A stretch of 23,672 bases of DNA, taken from an uncultured Enhydrobacter sp. GTDB lineage: Bacteria > Pseudomonadota > Gammaproteobacteria > Pseudomonadales > Moraxellaceae. Both the position numbers and the translations under genes were made by a program. The stretch spans positions 1 to 23,672 of the forward strand of contig CAMIOS010000034.1 of assembly GCA_946222995.1 (NCBI GenBank), given 5' to 3'. Below the pieces are notes generated by a model. That model worked only from the letters and a program-made list of their open reading frames with translations, did not search any database and was not told the origin of the DNA. How positions within the stretch are numbered: position 1 is the stretch's first letter; every line of letters begins with the position of its first letter. Below, one piece after another: positions 8,109 through 16,968 of the stretch.

Positions 8109-8658
8109 ATTTACGCTCTTGAATATTACTAAGTGTTCTTGTTGATTTATTAAAATCAGCAATAACTTGCTGTGTAACTATTGCATTAAAAGAATTCTTA
8201 CCCCGAAATTGCATATAGATTTCATAATGGTCACCTTTGTCATTAAAACGTGTTTCAACATGTTCAAAACTGCTTGGGTCTTTCATGCCTTTTTTGACAT
8301 AGGCTACTAACTCAGGGTTTGAGCCATCCCAACTGCTAAAGTAATTCGCATCTTGGCTAGTACCTTGGCGCGTACCATCTTCATTCATTATAGGCGTTTT
8401 TGACTCTACACTATCAGGTAAGTTTAACCATACAATAAATACAGTCAAAGCTAATAATACCATCCCCAAGCTTATTAAAGTATTTTTATAATTTGACCAA
8501 AAATTAGATAAGCTTGGTGTACTATCTTCAAAAGCTTTAATATACAAATCCCTTGCAATAAACGACTTTGAACATTCTGGACAATCGACCCGTTCATTCA
8601 CTTTTATATCGCCCTTTAAACTACTTTTACAATGCGGACAAATCACACCTCTTGCCAT
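8107..8658 (-). CDS. Zinc-ribbon single-pass membrane protein, probable moron
   Basis: The 183-aa product has three parts. An N-terminal zinc ribbon uses CPHC (C7, C10) and CPEC (C26, C29). A transmembrane helix spans about residues 60-80. A polar C-terminal domain (about 100-175) contains DPSSFEHVETRF and YMQFRGKN. The ATG at 8658 is preferred because GGAG lies five bases upstream; a GTG two codons earlier is too close to it. No signal peptide is seen, so the zinc ribbon is probably cytoplasmic and the C-terminal domain periplasmic. I do not know a defined function. As a membrane protein inside a tail operon it is a candidate lysogenic conversion or superinfection-exclusion gene; this is inference. 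Confidence 0.7.
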   Translation of the reverse strand: MARGVICPHCKSSLKGDIKVNERVDCPECSKSFIARDLYIKAFEDSTPSLSNFWSNYKNTLISLGMVLLALTVFIVWLNLPDSVESKTPIMNEDGTRQGTSQDANYFSSWDGSNPELVAYVKKGMKDPSSFEHVETRFNDKGDHYEIYMQFRGKNSFNAIVTQQVIADFNKSTRTLSNIQERK

Positions 8659-8704
8659 AACCACTCCAAGAACAAAATAAAATCCATTCTATCAGTTAGC
8701 CACA

Positions 8705-8932
8705 TCAAACGCCATACTCATTAAATTCAACATTGGGCGCATCACTCAAAACTTTCCCGCTTGTACGGTCATAAAACACATTTTTACCAATCTCTGCCTT
8801 GCCCTCAAGTAGCACAACCGCCCCCGTTGGCATGGTCGCTATCAATAAACCGTCGTTTCTGATACCTATAATCTTGGCAAAGGCACGTTCTTCTTGATTA
8901 AAAATCTGCTGAAACTGTGATAATAAATTCAT
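8705..8932 (-). CDS. 75-aa small tail-module protein
   Basis: The start is the ATG at 8932, one base after the stop codon of the 613-aa tail gene, which indicates translational coupling. A longer reading from 9007 would overlap that gene in another frame and is not preferred. The protein is rich in beta-branched and glycine residues (IIGIRNDGLLIATMPTGAV, then YDRTSGKVLSDAP), suggesting a small beta barrel. I do not recognise the family. Position suggests a tail tip or accessory component. Confidence 0.65.
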   Translation of the reverse strand: MNLLSQFQQIFNQEERAFAKIIGIRNDGLLIATMPTGAVVLLEGKAEIGKNVFYDRTSGKVLSDAPNVEFNEYGV

Positions 8933-8933
8933 C

Positions 8934-10775
8934 TTACACGTCCAAGTATCTGTCAATATTGACTGTCTGCCATACTGTGATTGCGTCATTATCACGACTG
9001 ACTTCAAGCGTTACACCAGTGATAATACCATTCCATACCCCCTCAGGGTCGTTAATCTGCCAAATCTGCCCCAACTCAGCCAGTGGGATATTGTATTTAT
9101 CGGCATACCGCATTTTTAAGCTATAAATCCCATGTGTACCACTGTCTGAGAGCAAAGCTTGACCTTTTGGAACTACGCAATCTCTATCAGTGTAAAGTAC
9201 GCTATTATCTATCGGAGCAATCAAATCACGCCCTTGCTGACTGCGATAAATCTCACTTGCTTCAGTGCCGCCAATTAGTGTGACCGTGTTATAGCGTGGA
9301 TTGACGCGTTTTTGGTCGTTGATGGAGCGGACAACATTCATAGGTATGACATAATCCGCAGTTGCCGTTGCTAACTCCCATGCGGACTTTTTCCAACGTG
9401 GCAATATAGATATCTTATCAGTGGCTTTATCCGTCATTACAAAGCCACCACAGGCGATCGCTAATTGGTGGATAATCGATATTGGCGTTTGATTACTGAC
9501 ATTAAATGTGCCTGCAGGAATCAGCCAGTCTTTCACCTCAAATCTATCAATACTAAACGGCAAATCAGCTAACTGCATATTGATGATTTGACTGGCGTAC
9601 AAATCTTGCTCAATCGTGCCGCCCTGATTTGAGGATTGGCTGTGTGCGTAATCTTGCCCCAATCTTGCAGTACTGCTACGCCCACTGATTGAGTAGCTGT
9701 AATTGCCAAATACACGGTTACGGCTAATATCTTCAGCGATAAAGCTATACGACACGCCATTGACTACGACAATTACCAAAGGCTCATTGCCACGTGCGAC
9801 ATCAAGCTTGGCTTTAATTTTCCGGTATTGGCTGTCGCTGATTTTGATACCACCTTGCCAACAATAGCTTTGCATATCGGTTTTGATATTAAAGTCGATG
9901 GGGTCAATCGCAATGCCGCCTAGTGTCGCGGTGATTGTATTTAACACAATATAACTCCGTAAATCTGGGACAAATGCAGGGGCTTGGTCATGCCAACACA
10001 TCAGTGGCAGTGGCAAGGCAGACGATGGCAAACCGTTACGCTTGCGTGTCAATGTGAGTGGCAGTTGACTCGATGGCGGTCTAATACGACACGCTCCGAC
10101 AACTGGCGGTGGTGTCGTATCAGGTATCGGATAATAGCGACATGGCACAGGCACGGCTTTTTGTGTCCGAGATTGATAGCGATTACCAATCAATGCGCCA
10201 TATTGATGATTATCAATGCCATTTGACAAATTAATCGCCGATTGCAACGGCTCATACACGCTATTATCAAGTAAAGCGGTTTTGGCATTGCGATTGATAA
10301 ACACTTGAGCATAGCCGATTGTGTCGCTGACGTTGACTTGCGTTGCATTGCCAAGTAGCCGATAGTTAAGCCAACTTGACACAAAGCTATTGTCAATCAA
10401 CACATAACTGCCATATCTTGCCGAGATATCGTTAGCAATTGGTTGGAACGGCTGTAATCTTGACCAATAGTCATCGGCGATATTAACGCCCATCTGACGA
10501 TAAGCCTTGGCGGTTTCAGCAATAGCTATGCTTAAATTTTTACTAATCTGCCCCTTGCTTAGATTAACCACTGATAGATTATTTTCGCTCAGGGTTAATA
10601 CCGCACCATTGATTTGACGTTTAACCGTTGGCTCGGTCGGAGTAATCGCAATATCAAGCGTACTATGCTTACGACTTAGTGTAAGCGGCAGTTTGCTTGC
10701 AAGCGGTTGCTCACTGATAAGCTTAGTTAATGGTAGTGGCAGTGCGTTTGAGGCTATGGTTACGCTGTCTGCCAT
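8934..10775 (-). CDS. Tail tip or baseplate hub-like protein (613 aa)
   Basis: The C-terminal third contains VKDWLIPAGTFNVSNQTP, then IIHQLAIACGGFVMTD and ISILPRWKK. This order (a strand with 'P.G', a helix with 'A.A.GG.V', a strand with 'L.V.P.W') is typical of gpD/gp27-like hub proteins of phage tails. The N-terminal half holds two related segments, KLPLTLSRK near residue 30 and QLPLTLTRK near 240, each next to LPLPL, suggesting an internal duplication. The ATG at 10775 is chosen; the GTG at 10784 lies only two bases after the AGGAG. The gene starts inside the end of the 108-aa gene. A structural role in host attachment or DNA ejection is likely but the family is not certain. Confidence 0.65.
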   Translation of the reverse strand: MADSVTIASNALPLPLTKLISEQPLASKLPLTLSRKHSTLDIAITPTEPTVKRQINGAVLTLSENNLSVVNLSKGQISKNLSIAIAETAKAYRQMGVNIADDYWSRLQPFQPIANDISARYGSYVLIDNSFVSSWLNYRLLGNATQVNVSDTIGYAQVFINRNAKTALLDNSVYEPLQSAINLSNGIDNHQYGALIGNRYQSRTQKAVPVPCRYYPIPDTTPPPVVGACRIRPPSSQLPLTLTRKRNGLPSSALPLPLMCWHDQAPAFVPDLRSYIVLNTITATLGGIAIDPIDFNIKTDMQSYCWQGGIKISDSQYRKIKAKLDVARGNEPLVIVVVNGVSYSFIAEDISRNRVFGNYSYSISGRSSTARLGQDYAHSQSSNQGGTIEQDLYASQIINMQLADLPFSIDRFEVKDWLIPAGTFNVSNQTPISIIHQLAIACGGFVMTDKATDKISILPRWKKSAWELATATADYVIPMNVVRSINDQKRVNPRYNTVTLIGGTEASEIYRSQQGRDLIAPIDNSVLYTDRDCVVPKGQALLSDSGTHGIYSLKMRYADKYNIPLAELGQIWQINDPEGVWNGIITGVTLEVSRDNDAITVWQTVNIDRYLDV

Positions 10776-11086
10776 GATTGCCACAACTCCTGTTGTTGCT
10801 CAATAGTCAAGTCAATTGCTGGAGTGACATAGTCCCAACAAACAGGCTCATACTCTTTTTTATGATCACGACACATGACAATATATTGCTTGCTTGCATC
10901 TAGACCATTAAAAATATAATGACCGCTTGGCAGGCTTGCAACACGACGCAACAGCTGCATACTAAGTGCATCAAATAAAAAAATAGGTCTTGATGACGGT
11001 TTACCGTTGACGGTAACAATGCCATCCGCTACCCCCGCGATATATGGCTGTGGTGTATTAAATGAGATGTGCAATGGCAATAACAT
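10760..11086 (-). CDS. 108-aa tail protein with a carboxypeptidase-regulatory-like beta sandwich
   Basis: The start codon shares a base with the stop of the 299-aa gene (TGATG), so the two are coupled. The sequence IAGVADGIVTVNG, FLFDALSMQLLRRVASLPSG, then HYIFNGLDASKQYIVMC follows the transthyretin-like pattern: 'V.L.D..T..L.....S..G.Y.F..L....Y.V'. Such domains in phage tails are small structural or receptor-contact modules. It sits between tail tip genes. Role inferred from fold resemblance and context only. Confidence 0.6.
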   Translation of the reverse strand: MLLPLHISFNTPQPYIAGVADGIVTVNGKPSSRPIFLFDALSMQLLRRVASLPSGHYIFNGLDASKQYIVMCRDHKKEYEPVCWDYVTPAIDLTIEQQQELWQSWQTA

Positions 11087-11985
11087 CAGTAACTCCAGTT
11101 ATCAAGATACACATAACAACCATCGCACACATTGATCAACGAATCTTGCGATGGGTAATTGTATGATGTCCCAATGCAAAAATATAAAGCAGGGCGATTA
11201 TTAAACATCACTTGACGCAAGCCAAATAACTTAGACGCGTCATTTTGCTTTGTCATGATAATCGGCATCATTTCTGCAAGTAGTGTATCAGATGATAAAT
11301 AAATACTGCTTGATGGCTCTACTGCCATCACTGAGCGATTAATCGATTCTTTTTTTAATAAACTTAAAATCGGGCTATTTTTTTGCGTATTACTGTAACT
11401 ATTAAGCACGACATGCTGCGGCTCTTGGTAAAAAAAAGCACTAACTTGCGGCACGCCACCGTTGCAGCCAAAATTATAAAAGCTGATATTTTTACCGCCG
11501 TCATCAACTAAGGCAGATTTAACCCTGCCAAAATACAGCACTCGGCATGTCTCTATATCCAATGATTCATGTAAAAATTTTTCAATCCATAAAAATCCTT
11601 GTGCTGTCACTAACAGCGTCCAAGTGTTTTTTGCACTGCTTCGATTGACATAATCAATCCATTTATCAAGCTTACTATAAGCGGGGAAAATTAGCTGACT
11701 TTGAAACTTGTAATTAAAAAATGTTTCGTTTGGACTATTATCATCAACACTTAACAAGTAATCAGCCATATAAATCGATGGTGAGCTAAACTCTGCTGCA
11801 AACTCAGTTTCATTGAGCATCGCCCAACCTGCCGACTGCTTGGTGCCATAGCCAGTAACAAGACAAGCCTTTAGTACGGTTTTAACATCGCCTGCGGCAC
11901 GCGAGGCATAGTTAATTTTTGGTGCACCTGTGTCAGTGCTGCTAAACATCAACACAGGCTCGCTCACTGGGTTTAAAAAACTCAT
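11086..11985 (-). CDS. 299-aa tail-module protein of unknown function
   Basis: AGGAG lies six bases before the ATG, eleven bases after the 1200-aa gene. The protein is mixed alpha/beta without a signal peptide or membrane segment. It opens with FLNPVSEPVLMFSSTDTGAP and has KINYASRAAGDVKTVLKACLV near residue 24, a segment that looks like a repeated tail-protein domain (particle plus 'VLKACLV' helix). The C-terminus is aromatic and cysteine containing (NVCDGCYVYLDNW). I do not recognise the family. Tight packing between structural genes argues for a virion or tail assembly component. Confidence 0.6.
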   Translation of the reverse strand: MSFLNPVSEPVLMFSSTDTGAPKINYASRAAGDVKTVLKACLVTGYGTKQSAGWAMLNETEFAAEFSSPSIYMADYLLSVDDNSPNETFFNYKFQSQLIFPAYSKLDKWIDYVNRSSAKNTWTLLVTAQGFLWIEKFLHESLDIETCRVLYFGRVKSALVDDGGKNISFYNFGCNGGVPQVSAFFYQEPQHVVLNSYSNTQKNSPILSLLKKESINRSVMAVEPSSSIYLSSDTLLAEMMPIIMTKQNDASKLFGLRQVMFNNRPALYFCIGTSYNYPSQDSLINVCDGCYVYLDNWSY

Positions 11986-11995
11986 TTGTTATCTC

Positions 11996-14900
11996 CTAAA
12001 CTAATTCGGTAGTATCACCAAACAAATATTGCTCAAAACCATCTTCACCTGTGGGTGGATTCGGATTTGGTTGCACGGCGCATAGCACCCACACGGGCAT
12101 TAGCGTGCCCCACGTGTTAAAGCGGATAACATCTTGCGCCGCCCACGGCGTATCTGTACCAAATGCGCGTTTATCAATGGTAAAATACGGCTTGCCAGTG
12201 GCTGGATTGAGTGGTGCAAGATCAGTCAATGTATCAAAACGACCAACAAAACCAAGTGCTTCGCTATATAATTCAAACTGACTTGATGAGATAAACTTAA
12301 TCAGCCAACGATCCGTAATTGCCCCGTCATCCGTTAAGATCATCGGATAGTCAGTCAACTTTAATTTATTGAGCAACTGTGAGCCGTTTGGCGTATTACT
12401 CCATACGTTATCCCAAGATTTTTGAGTAAAAGGCACAGATACCCGCACTTGCAAATCGTCACTAATTAACAGGCTCGATACATACGTATCTTGGATCGGA
12501 TAATTGCGATTTGTGGCAAACAGTAGCGACAACGTGCCGTCAATATCTAAATCAACGATACGGTTACGCTGCTCTTGTGCGTGTATTGCTTTCAGTGGCA
12601 TCTTGTAAGGCGATAAATCAATAGTTGGCTTAAACGTGATACTACCCGCATCTAAGTCATAATCCCACAAATTAGCCAAGACTGGCTTGTTATCGGCATC
12701 AACCACGCTGATACGATCCACATCTTTACGAGATAGATTAATCGTTTGCCCGCCAGTAAACGCTGAGCCTAAATCGTCGGTTTTGACATTGCGAATTAAG
12801 ATACTATCGCCACGACGGAAAATCGGCACACGACCATCTTGTGGCAATCGTACTGTGTCAATTTTGACAACGCTTGAATCAATCGGCAGATAAGTATAAG
12901 CATCGGCGTTATACATGATGGTTTCAGCAAATACAGGGATTGGCTGCCATGTTTTGCCGTTGCTGTCAGTCGCTGAGTTATACCAAGCTTGTTGCTTGAC
13001 TTGGTCAGTGATATCAACCAACTTACCAAACTTGATACTCGCTGTACCAAACTCAAAATCAACCGTGCCTGTTGCAAGTGTGCTATTAATTTGACCGCTA
13101 TACGCGGCTGACGCAGTAATTTTAGTGCCATCGGTGGCAGTTGCACGCACTTGTAAGCTACCCGGTCGGATTGGTGCGGCAGGTGTGCGAAACGTCACTG
13201 CATCGACTGGGTTGCCATCAATACTGGTTACTAATGCCGTAATAATAGGCGCACTACCATCTGTCCATTGCCAATTTTTTAAATATAAAATGCCATCTCG
13301 ATAGCTAACCGTACCCGCTGTGGTTGCACTACCCGTTTTGGTGTCAAGGTCGGTATAAAGTGTACCAAGCTTATCAAAATAAGTTTTCGCACCCCATTTG
13401 ATGTTTAGACTGCTTGGCGCAATAACTTCAGCATTGTAAGGCAATACATCGATCTCAATCGTACCACTCGTTAACTGCTCAACCACTTGCGATTGTGGCG
13501 ATGTATCATAAAACCACACTTCGACCAAACCTGACTCATCAATCGGCATTGATGCACCGGCTGAGATATATTCGTAATGATCAAAGATATAGCGTTGCAT
13601 ACCCGCCGCATAGTTCACCCACTTATATACAGACTTAGGGATTTGCACTGTGGTATCTGGATTAAATGTCGCTTTACGTGCAGCATAATCAATCGTACCG
13701 ACTTCAACACCTGTTTCGTCTTTTAACTTACCGTTGCCATCATCACGTACCGTCTTATAAGGGTCAACAAAACTAACATAGCGAGTTTTTAAGTCGTAGT
13801 TCTCAATGAGTAAATTCCACCGTAGCTTAAACGTATTTGGTTTAATCGGCACATCGCCCAAATCAATTGTGATTTTGCCTGTAGAGTCCCGCAGTGGAGC
13901 TTTATGTTCTTGGTGGATTTTAGCGCCTTTGTTGTAACTTACGGTGATGTCAAGCACGCCAGGCGGATGTTTAAAGTTTGCGCCTGTGTCAATGCGAATT
14001 TGACGATTAACTGCATCATATTTGCCTGTCCAGTCGCCTGAGATATTCCCTGCCGCATCAGATACCGCTTTTTTATCAGTGTCCGTATGCCATGCTAGCG
14101 CCAAGCTTGCAGGATCAGCATCATCTGACAGTTGCAACAACATCTTGGCAGTTGCACTACCACCGGCACGGTTAAAGTAAGTCGCACGTGTACCCCATGC
14201 CCACATGACCGCTGAGCCCACATCAGGCAAATTAGTTAAGCTAATCTGAGCCGTACCGGTCACAAAATTGATATTACCGCTACCATGTTGTGCTGATGCC
14301 CCACGTAACACACCTGATCCATCATCTTTTAGTGTATACCACTTACCCTGGCTACGATAACTCACTTGCAACGTACCAACCGCGGGTGCGGGATCAATGG
14401 TAATCGTATAGCTACTTGAGCGGCTATTGATATCAACCGGTTGACTTGCTGTGTTAGCAACTTTTAACTCAGCTGATGCCGCATGAAACGTAGCAGTATT
14501 CAAGCTACCGCTAAACGATGGCTCATTGATGGTTGCAAAACCATTGGCATAATCAATACTACCAACAGCAACCGTACCATTCATGATAGTGCCGCCTTTA
14601 TCGGTTAGACCATTACCCACGCCGGTAATTAGTAACGTACCAGGTACAACTGCATTACCAAAATAGATACTGCTAATCGTACCGACGTTATGGGTGCGAT
14701 TAATCGCAAGCGTGACATTGCCATTTTTAACTGTACCGTCAAATAGCGTTTGCGTTTGTCCTGCTGCGGTTAAGTCAATCAGTGGCGTAGTAATTTGGTT
14801 GGTAGGCACAAGCTTTTCCATCAAAGATTCAATCTTGATTTGCATTGTGCCTTTTTGGATCGCTTGTACTAGTGGCTTAACGCCATAATACTGTGCAGCG

Positions 14901-15598
14901 TCAGCCACACCTGTTTCACGGATTTTGCAAGGGTTATCGACATAGCCTTCATCTGGGTAATCAACCCCGATAAAATCCGCTTCAAGTGGCGTTGAGATTT
15001 CAAGCTGTATGACCATCTTTTCAAACTCTTTGCCCGTGGTTTTACTGACAAACTTACGCTTTTCAGCTTTGACAATGCGCGTGACTTGAATATATTGCTC
15101 AGCAAACGGATAGCCTTTTTTATCTTGACGCAGACAATACACATCGCCGATTAATGGCATCGACTCATCAACACGCTGATACGCTTGGATGATTTTTGAG
15201 TATTTAGACTGCGTACTTAAAAGCGTCAACTTAGATTCAATCGTTGCCACGTTATAAGCTTCAATACGTGACAAAATCTCAGCGCGTGATTCACCAAAGC
15301 GTGTTGCCTTAAACATCAAATAACTAACAGTCGGGTCACTTGGCGGCTTGGTGATGGCGGCAAATGCACCGATTAACGGCTCATTGTCAGGACGCAACAC
15401 GCCCATATACTCCAAGACCGCGTAAAATGCCCCATTGACCCGAGCGATTGAGCTAATCGGCTGAAACAGCTCATTGAGAGCCCCAGTCAGTGGTTTACCA
15501 AGTGGCATACCGCCGCCATCGTCTGTCTGTGTTAGGCGCTCACTAGGGTAGATCTTAAGGTCTTGTCGGGTAACTTTTGTAGCGATTGCTGTGGTCAT
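11996..15598 (-). CDS. 1200-aa modular tail protein with repeated beta domains
   Basis: Residues 1-260 are a distinct, partly helical head domain. The rest is beta rich and carries at least five related units, at about 317-360, 405-455, 587-648, 728-775 and 810-858. Each starts with a pattern like GTLLITGVG or GSLQVRATA, often has a DDGxGxL turn, and ends with GTVDY/F, a glycine turn and an alternating strand. The C-terminal 340 residues (ITDQVKQQAWYNS onward) form another domain with VRVSVPFTQKSWDNVW. The architecture suits a tail fibre or tail-tip shaft with stacked beta sandwiches. The start ATG has AAAGG upstream. Exact role is unknown; it is the largest gene after the tape measure and lies between the tube and the hub. 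Confidence 0.7.
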   Translation of the reverse strand: MTTAIATKVTRQDLKIYPSERLTQTDDGGGMPLGKPLTGALNELFQPISSIARVNGAFYAVLEYMGVLRPDNEPLIGAFAAITKPPSDPTVSYLMFKATRFGESRAEILSRIEAYNVATIESKLTLLSTQSKYSKIIQAYQRVDESMPLIGDVYCLRQDKKGYPFAEQYIQVTRIVKAEKRKFVSKTTGKEFEKMVIQLEISTPLEADFIGVDYPDEGYVDNPCKIRETGVADAAQYYGVKPLVQAIQKGTMQIKIESLMEKLVPTNQITTPLIDLTAAGQTQTLFDGTVKNGNVTLAINRTHNVGTISSIYFGNAVVPGTLLITGVGNGLTDKGGTIMNGTVAVGSIDYANGFATINEPSFSGSLNTATFHAASAELKVANTASQPVDINSRSSSYTITIDPAPAVGTLQVSYRSQGKWYTLKDDGSGVLRGASAQHGSGNINFVTGTAQISLTNLPDVGSAVMWAWGTRATYFNRAGGSATAKMLLQLSDDADPASLALAWHTDTDKKAVSDAAGNISGDWTGKYDAVNRQIRIDTGANFKHPPGVLDITVSYNKGAKIHQEHKAPLRDSTGKITIDLGDVPIKPNTFKLRWNLLIENYDLKTRYVSFVDPYKTVRDDGNGKLKDETGVEVGTIDYAARKATFNPDTTVQIPKSVYKWVNYAAGMQRYIFDHYEYISAGASMPIDESGLVEVWFYDTSPQSQVVEQLTSGTIEIDVLPYNAEVIAPSSLNIKWGAKTYFDKLGTLYTDLDTKTGSATTAGTVSYRDGILYLKNWQWTDGSAPIITALVTSIDGNPVDAVTFRTPAAPIRPGSLQVRATATDGTKITASAAYSGQINSTLATGTVDFEFGTASIKFGKLVDITDQVKQQAWYNSATDSNGKTWQPIPVFAETIMYNADAYTYLPIDSSVVKIDTVRLPQDGRVPIFRRGDSILIRNVKTDDLGSAFTGGQTINLSRKDVDRISVVDADNKPVLANLWDYDLDAGSITFKPTIDLSPYKMPLKAIHAQEQRNRIVDLDIDGTLSLLFATNRNYPIQDTYVSSLLISDDLQVRVSVPFTQKSWDNVWSNTPNGSQLLNKLKLTDYPMILTDDGAITDRWLIKFISSSQFELYSEALGFVGRFDTLTDLAPLNPATGKPYFTIDKRAFGTDTPWAAQDVIRFNTWGTLMPVWVLCAVQPNPNPPTGEDGFEQYLFGDTTELV

Positions 15599-15640
15599 GG
15601 GTTAACCTTTATTTGTATTTAAATGTGGTTTAAATCAGAA

Positions 15641-16045
15641 TTAAACGGTGCGAAAGTGGATATTGGCTTTCATATTGTCGTCAGGTTGCTCGTCTTCAGG
15701 ACGAACAGGCTTAATCTCGGTAATACCATCTATAAACGGTTGGCGGAACATCACATTAAATGTGCGTCCATCTGGATGGATTAGTGTAAATGTCAGCTCT
15801 GGGACGGCTGCCCAGGCTTGCAGTGTTTGCACCGTTTGGCGGTTAATCCATACATGCGTGCTATCTAGTGTGATGGGTCGGTTAGCGAGTAGCGTGCCTT
15901 GCTGTATATCGACGGCACCCGATAACATGATGACAGGACTTGACTGCACAAGTGGTGTCCAGCCGTATTCATCCGCCCATTTGTATTGGCGGTGCAGGTC
16001 AAGCGTTTGCCCGTTGTCGTTACGTTTGAGTGTCCAATTTGACAT
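15641..16045 (-). CDS. 134-aa tail protein (minor tail or tube-cap type)
   Basis: The product is compact and beta rich (PVIMLSGAVDIQQGTLLANRP, TLIHPDGRTFNVMFRQP, ending NIHFRTV). It resembles short beta proteins in siphophage and Mu-like tail clusters, but I cannot assign a family. It lies between the tail tube and the large modular tail gene, where many phages encode chaperones; the sequence does not look like a helical chaperone and I see no slippery site at its end. Translation starts immediately behind a terminator-like hairpin whose 3' arm contains the ribosome site (16051-16072), so expression is probably controlled after transcription starts. Confidence 0.6.
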   Translation of the reverse strand: MSNWTLKRNDNGQTLDLHRQYKWADEYGWTPLVQSSPVIMLSGAVDIQQGTLLANRPITLDSTHVWINRQTVQTLQAWAAVPELTFTLIHPDGRTFNVMFRQPFIDGITEIKPVRPEDEQPDDNMKANIHFRTV

Positions 16046-16072
16046 AAAAAAGCCCTATCGAGTGATAGGGCT
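16045..16072 (-). promoter_or_regulatory. Hairpin with U-tract abutting the 134-aa gene ATG
   Basis: AGCCCTATC and GATAGGGCT form a perfect 9-bp stem with a 4-base loop. Six U residues follow on the minus strand and lead straight into the ATG. The AGGG that would serve as ribosome site is in the 3' arm. Design and spacing equal those before the tape measure gene. Confidence 0.65.
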
Positions 16073-16097
16073 ATTTTGGCAGACTAGGTGTTTGGCG

Positions 16098-16121
16098 GTT
16101 AGTTGATACAGTTCAGTAGTT
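16098..16121 (-). promoter_or_regulatory. 24-bp conserved element, copy 2
   Basis: This copy matches 21291-21314 at 21 of 24 positions and 8085-8108 at 20 of 24. It lies between the terminator behind the tail tube gene and the hairpin leader of the 134-aa gene. That is where a promoter for the next transcript would be expected. AGTT recurs three times within it at 8-9 base steps. Confidence 0.5.
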
Positions 16122-16130
16122 TTAAAGCAT

Positions 16131-16161
16131 AAAAAAACCGCCCCTCTTCAGGGACGGTTTT
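16131..16161 (-). terminator. Intrinsic terminator after the tail tube gene
   Basis: The minus strand forms a stem of AAAACCG plus CCCT-type pairs around loop GAAG, with one mismatch, followed by seven U. It is 41 bases beyond the tube stop codon. It would limit transcription of downstream tail genes relative to tube and capsid genes. Confidence 0.75.
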
Positions 16162-16201
16162 CTTGCTTTGTAACATAAGCTTCTAACATCAAATGAGGCG
16201 G

Positions 16202-16936
16202 TTATTCGTACTCAGTAAAGGTCATTGGCTCTTTACCTTCGTCTTTAACTAACGTGCCTTTAAGCCCGTAGTCAAGCCATTTATCGCTAAACCAATCCAT
16301 ATCGCCATCGCTTGACAGCACCGCATGAGGCATTTCAAGCGTGCCACTCGCTCCCGTGATACGGTCTTTACCGTCCAGATACAACTCAAGCGGTAACGAT
16401 TGTAAGGTGTTGGCATGAATTTGAAAGCCCGCTGTGCCTTTGGTTTTGCCCGTTACCGTAGCTTTTGTACCCGCAGGGAGCGTGGTTAAGTCTTTAAATC
16501 GAATCATACCAAGTTGGGCGTTGATTTCGTACTTTTCAGGGTCAATCGGCTGAGTAGTAGTCTTGTCAGTAATCGCAATGCTTGCAGGGTCAATGTCTTT
16601 ATTGGCAAGCTTAATCCAGCCAGTCCCTGCGGTGATTTCTTCATCACTAAATGTGACCACATTGGCAGTGATATCAAATGCTTCACCCATCAAGGCACGG
16701 GCAAGTCCATTTTTATCAAAGGTATTAAACTTTAACGACAGCTCCGTCGGTTCTGGCGTAGTCTCCGTTTCGATGGCTTGCCCGTAGTCGTATTTGCCCG
16801 TGCTTGTTAGCGTGTCAGTTTTGACTTTAGACGAGGTTTTAAGCTCCGTCACGTTACCAAGCTTTTGAAATGGCTCGTTACTGCCATATTTACGACCGTA
16901 TAAGTCGCCCGAGTATTTTTTACCATGTAATGCCAT
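16202..16936 (-). CDS. Probable major tail tube protein
   Basis: This 244-aa protein begins MALHGKKYSGDLYGRKYG and includes LGNVTELKTSSKVKTDTLTS, a pattern common in long-tail tube proteins: a strand naming 'LGNV..L' followed by a charged 'K.K' segment. The middle has an apparent beta insertion (FSDEEITAG, then YEINAQLGMIRF), and the C-terminal part (ELYLDGKDR, MPHAVLSSDGDMDW) completes the tube fold. AAGGA precedes the ATG. A strong terminator directly after the gene fits a highly expressed structural protein. The tube stacks as hexamers around the tape measure. The call rests on length, position after the tail terminator gene, and fold pattern. Confidence 0.65.
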   Translation of the reverse strand: MALHGKKYSGDLYGRKYGSNEPFQKLGNVTELKTSSKVKTDTLTSTGKYDYGQAIETETTPEPTELSLKFNTFDKNGLARALMGEAFDITANVVTFSDEEITAGTGWIKLANKDIDPASIAITDKTTTQPIDPEKYEINAQLGMIRFKDLTTLPAGTKATVTGKTKGTAGFQIHANTLQSLPLELYLDGKDRITGASGTLEMPHAVLSSDGDMDWFSDKWLDYGLKGTLVKDEGKEPMTFTEYE

Positions 16937-16968
16937 AGGATTATTTCCTTGTGGTTGTTAAAGTTAAA

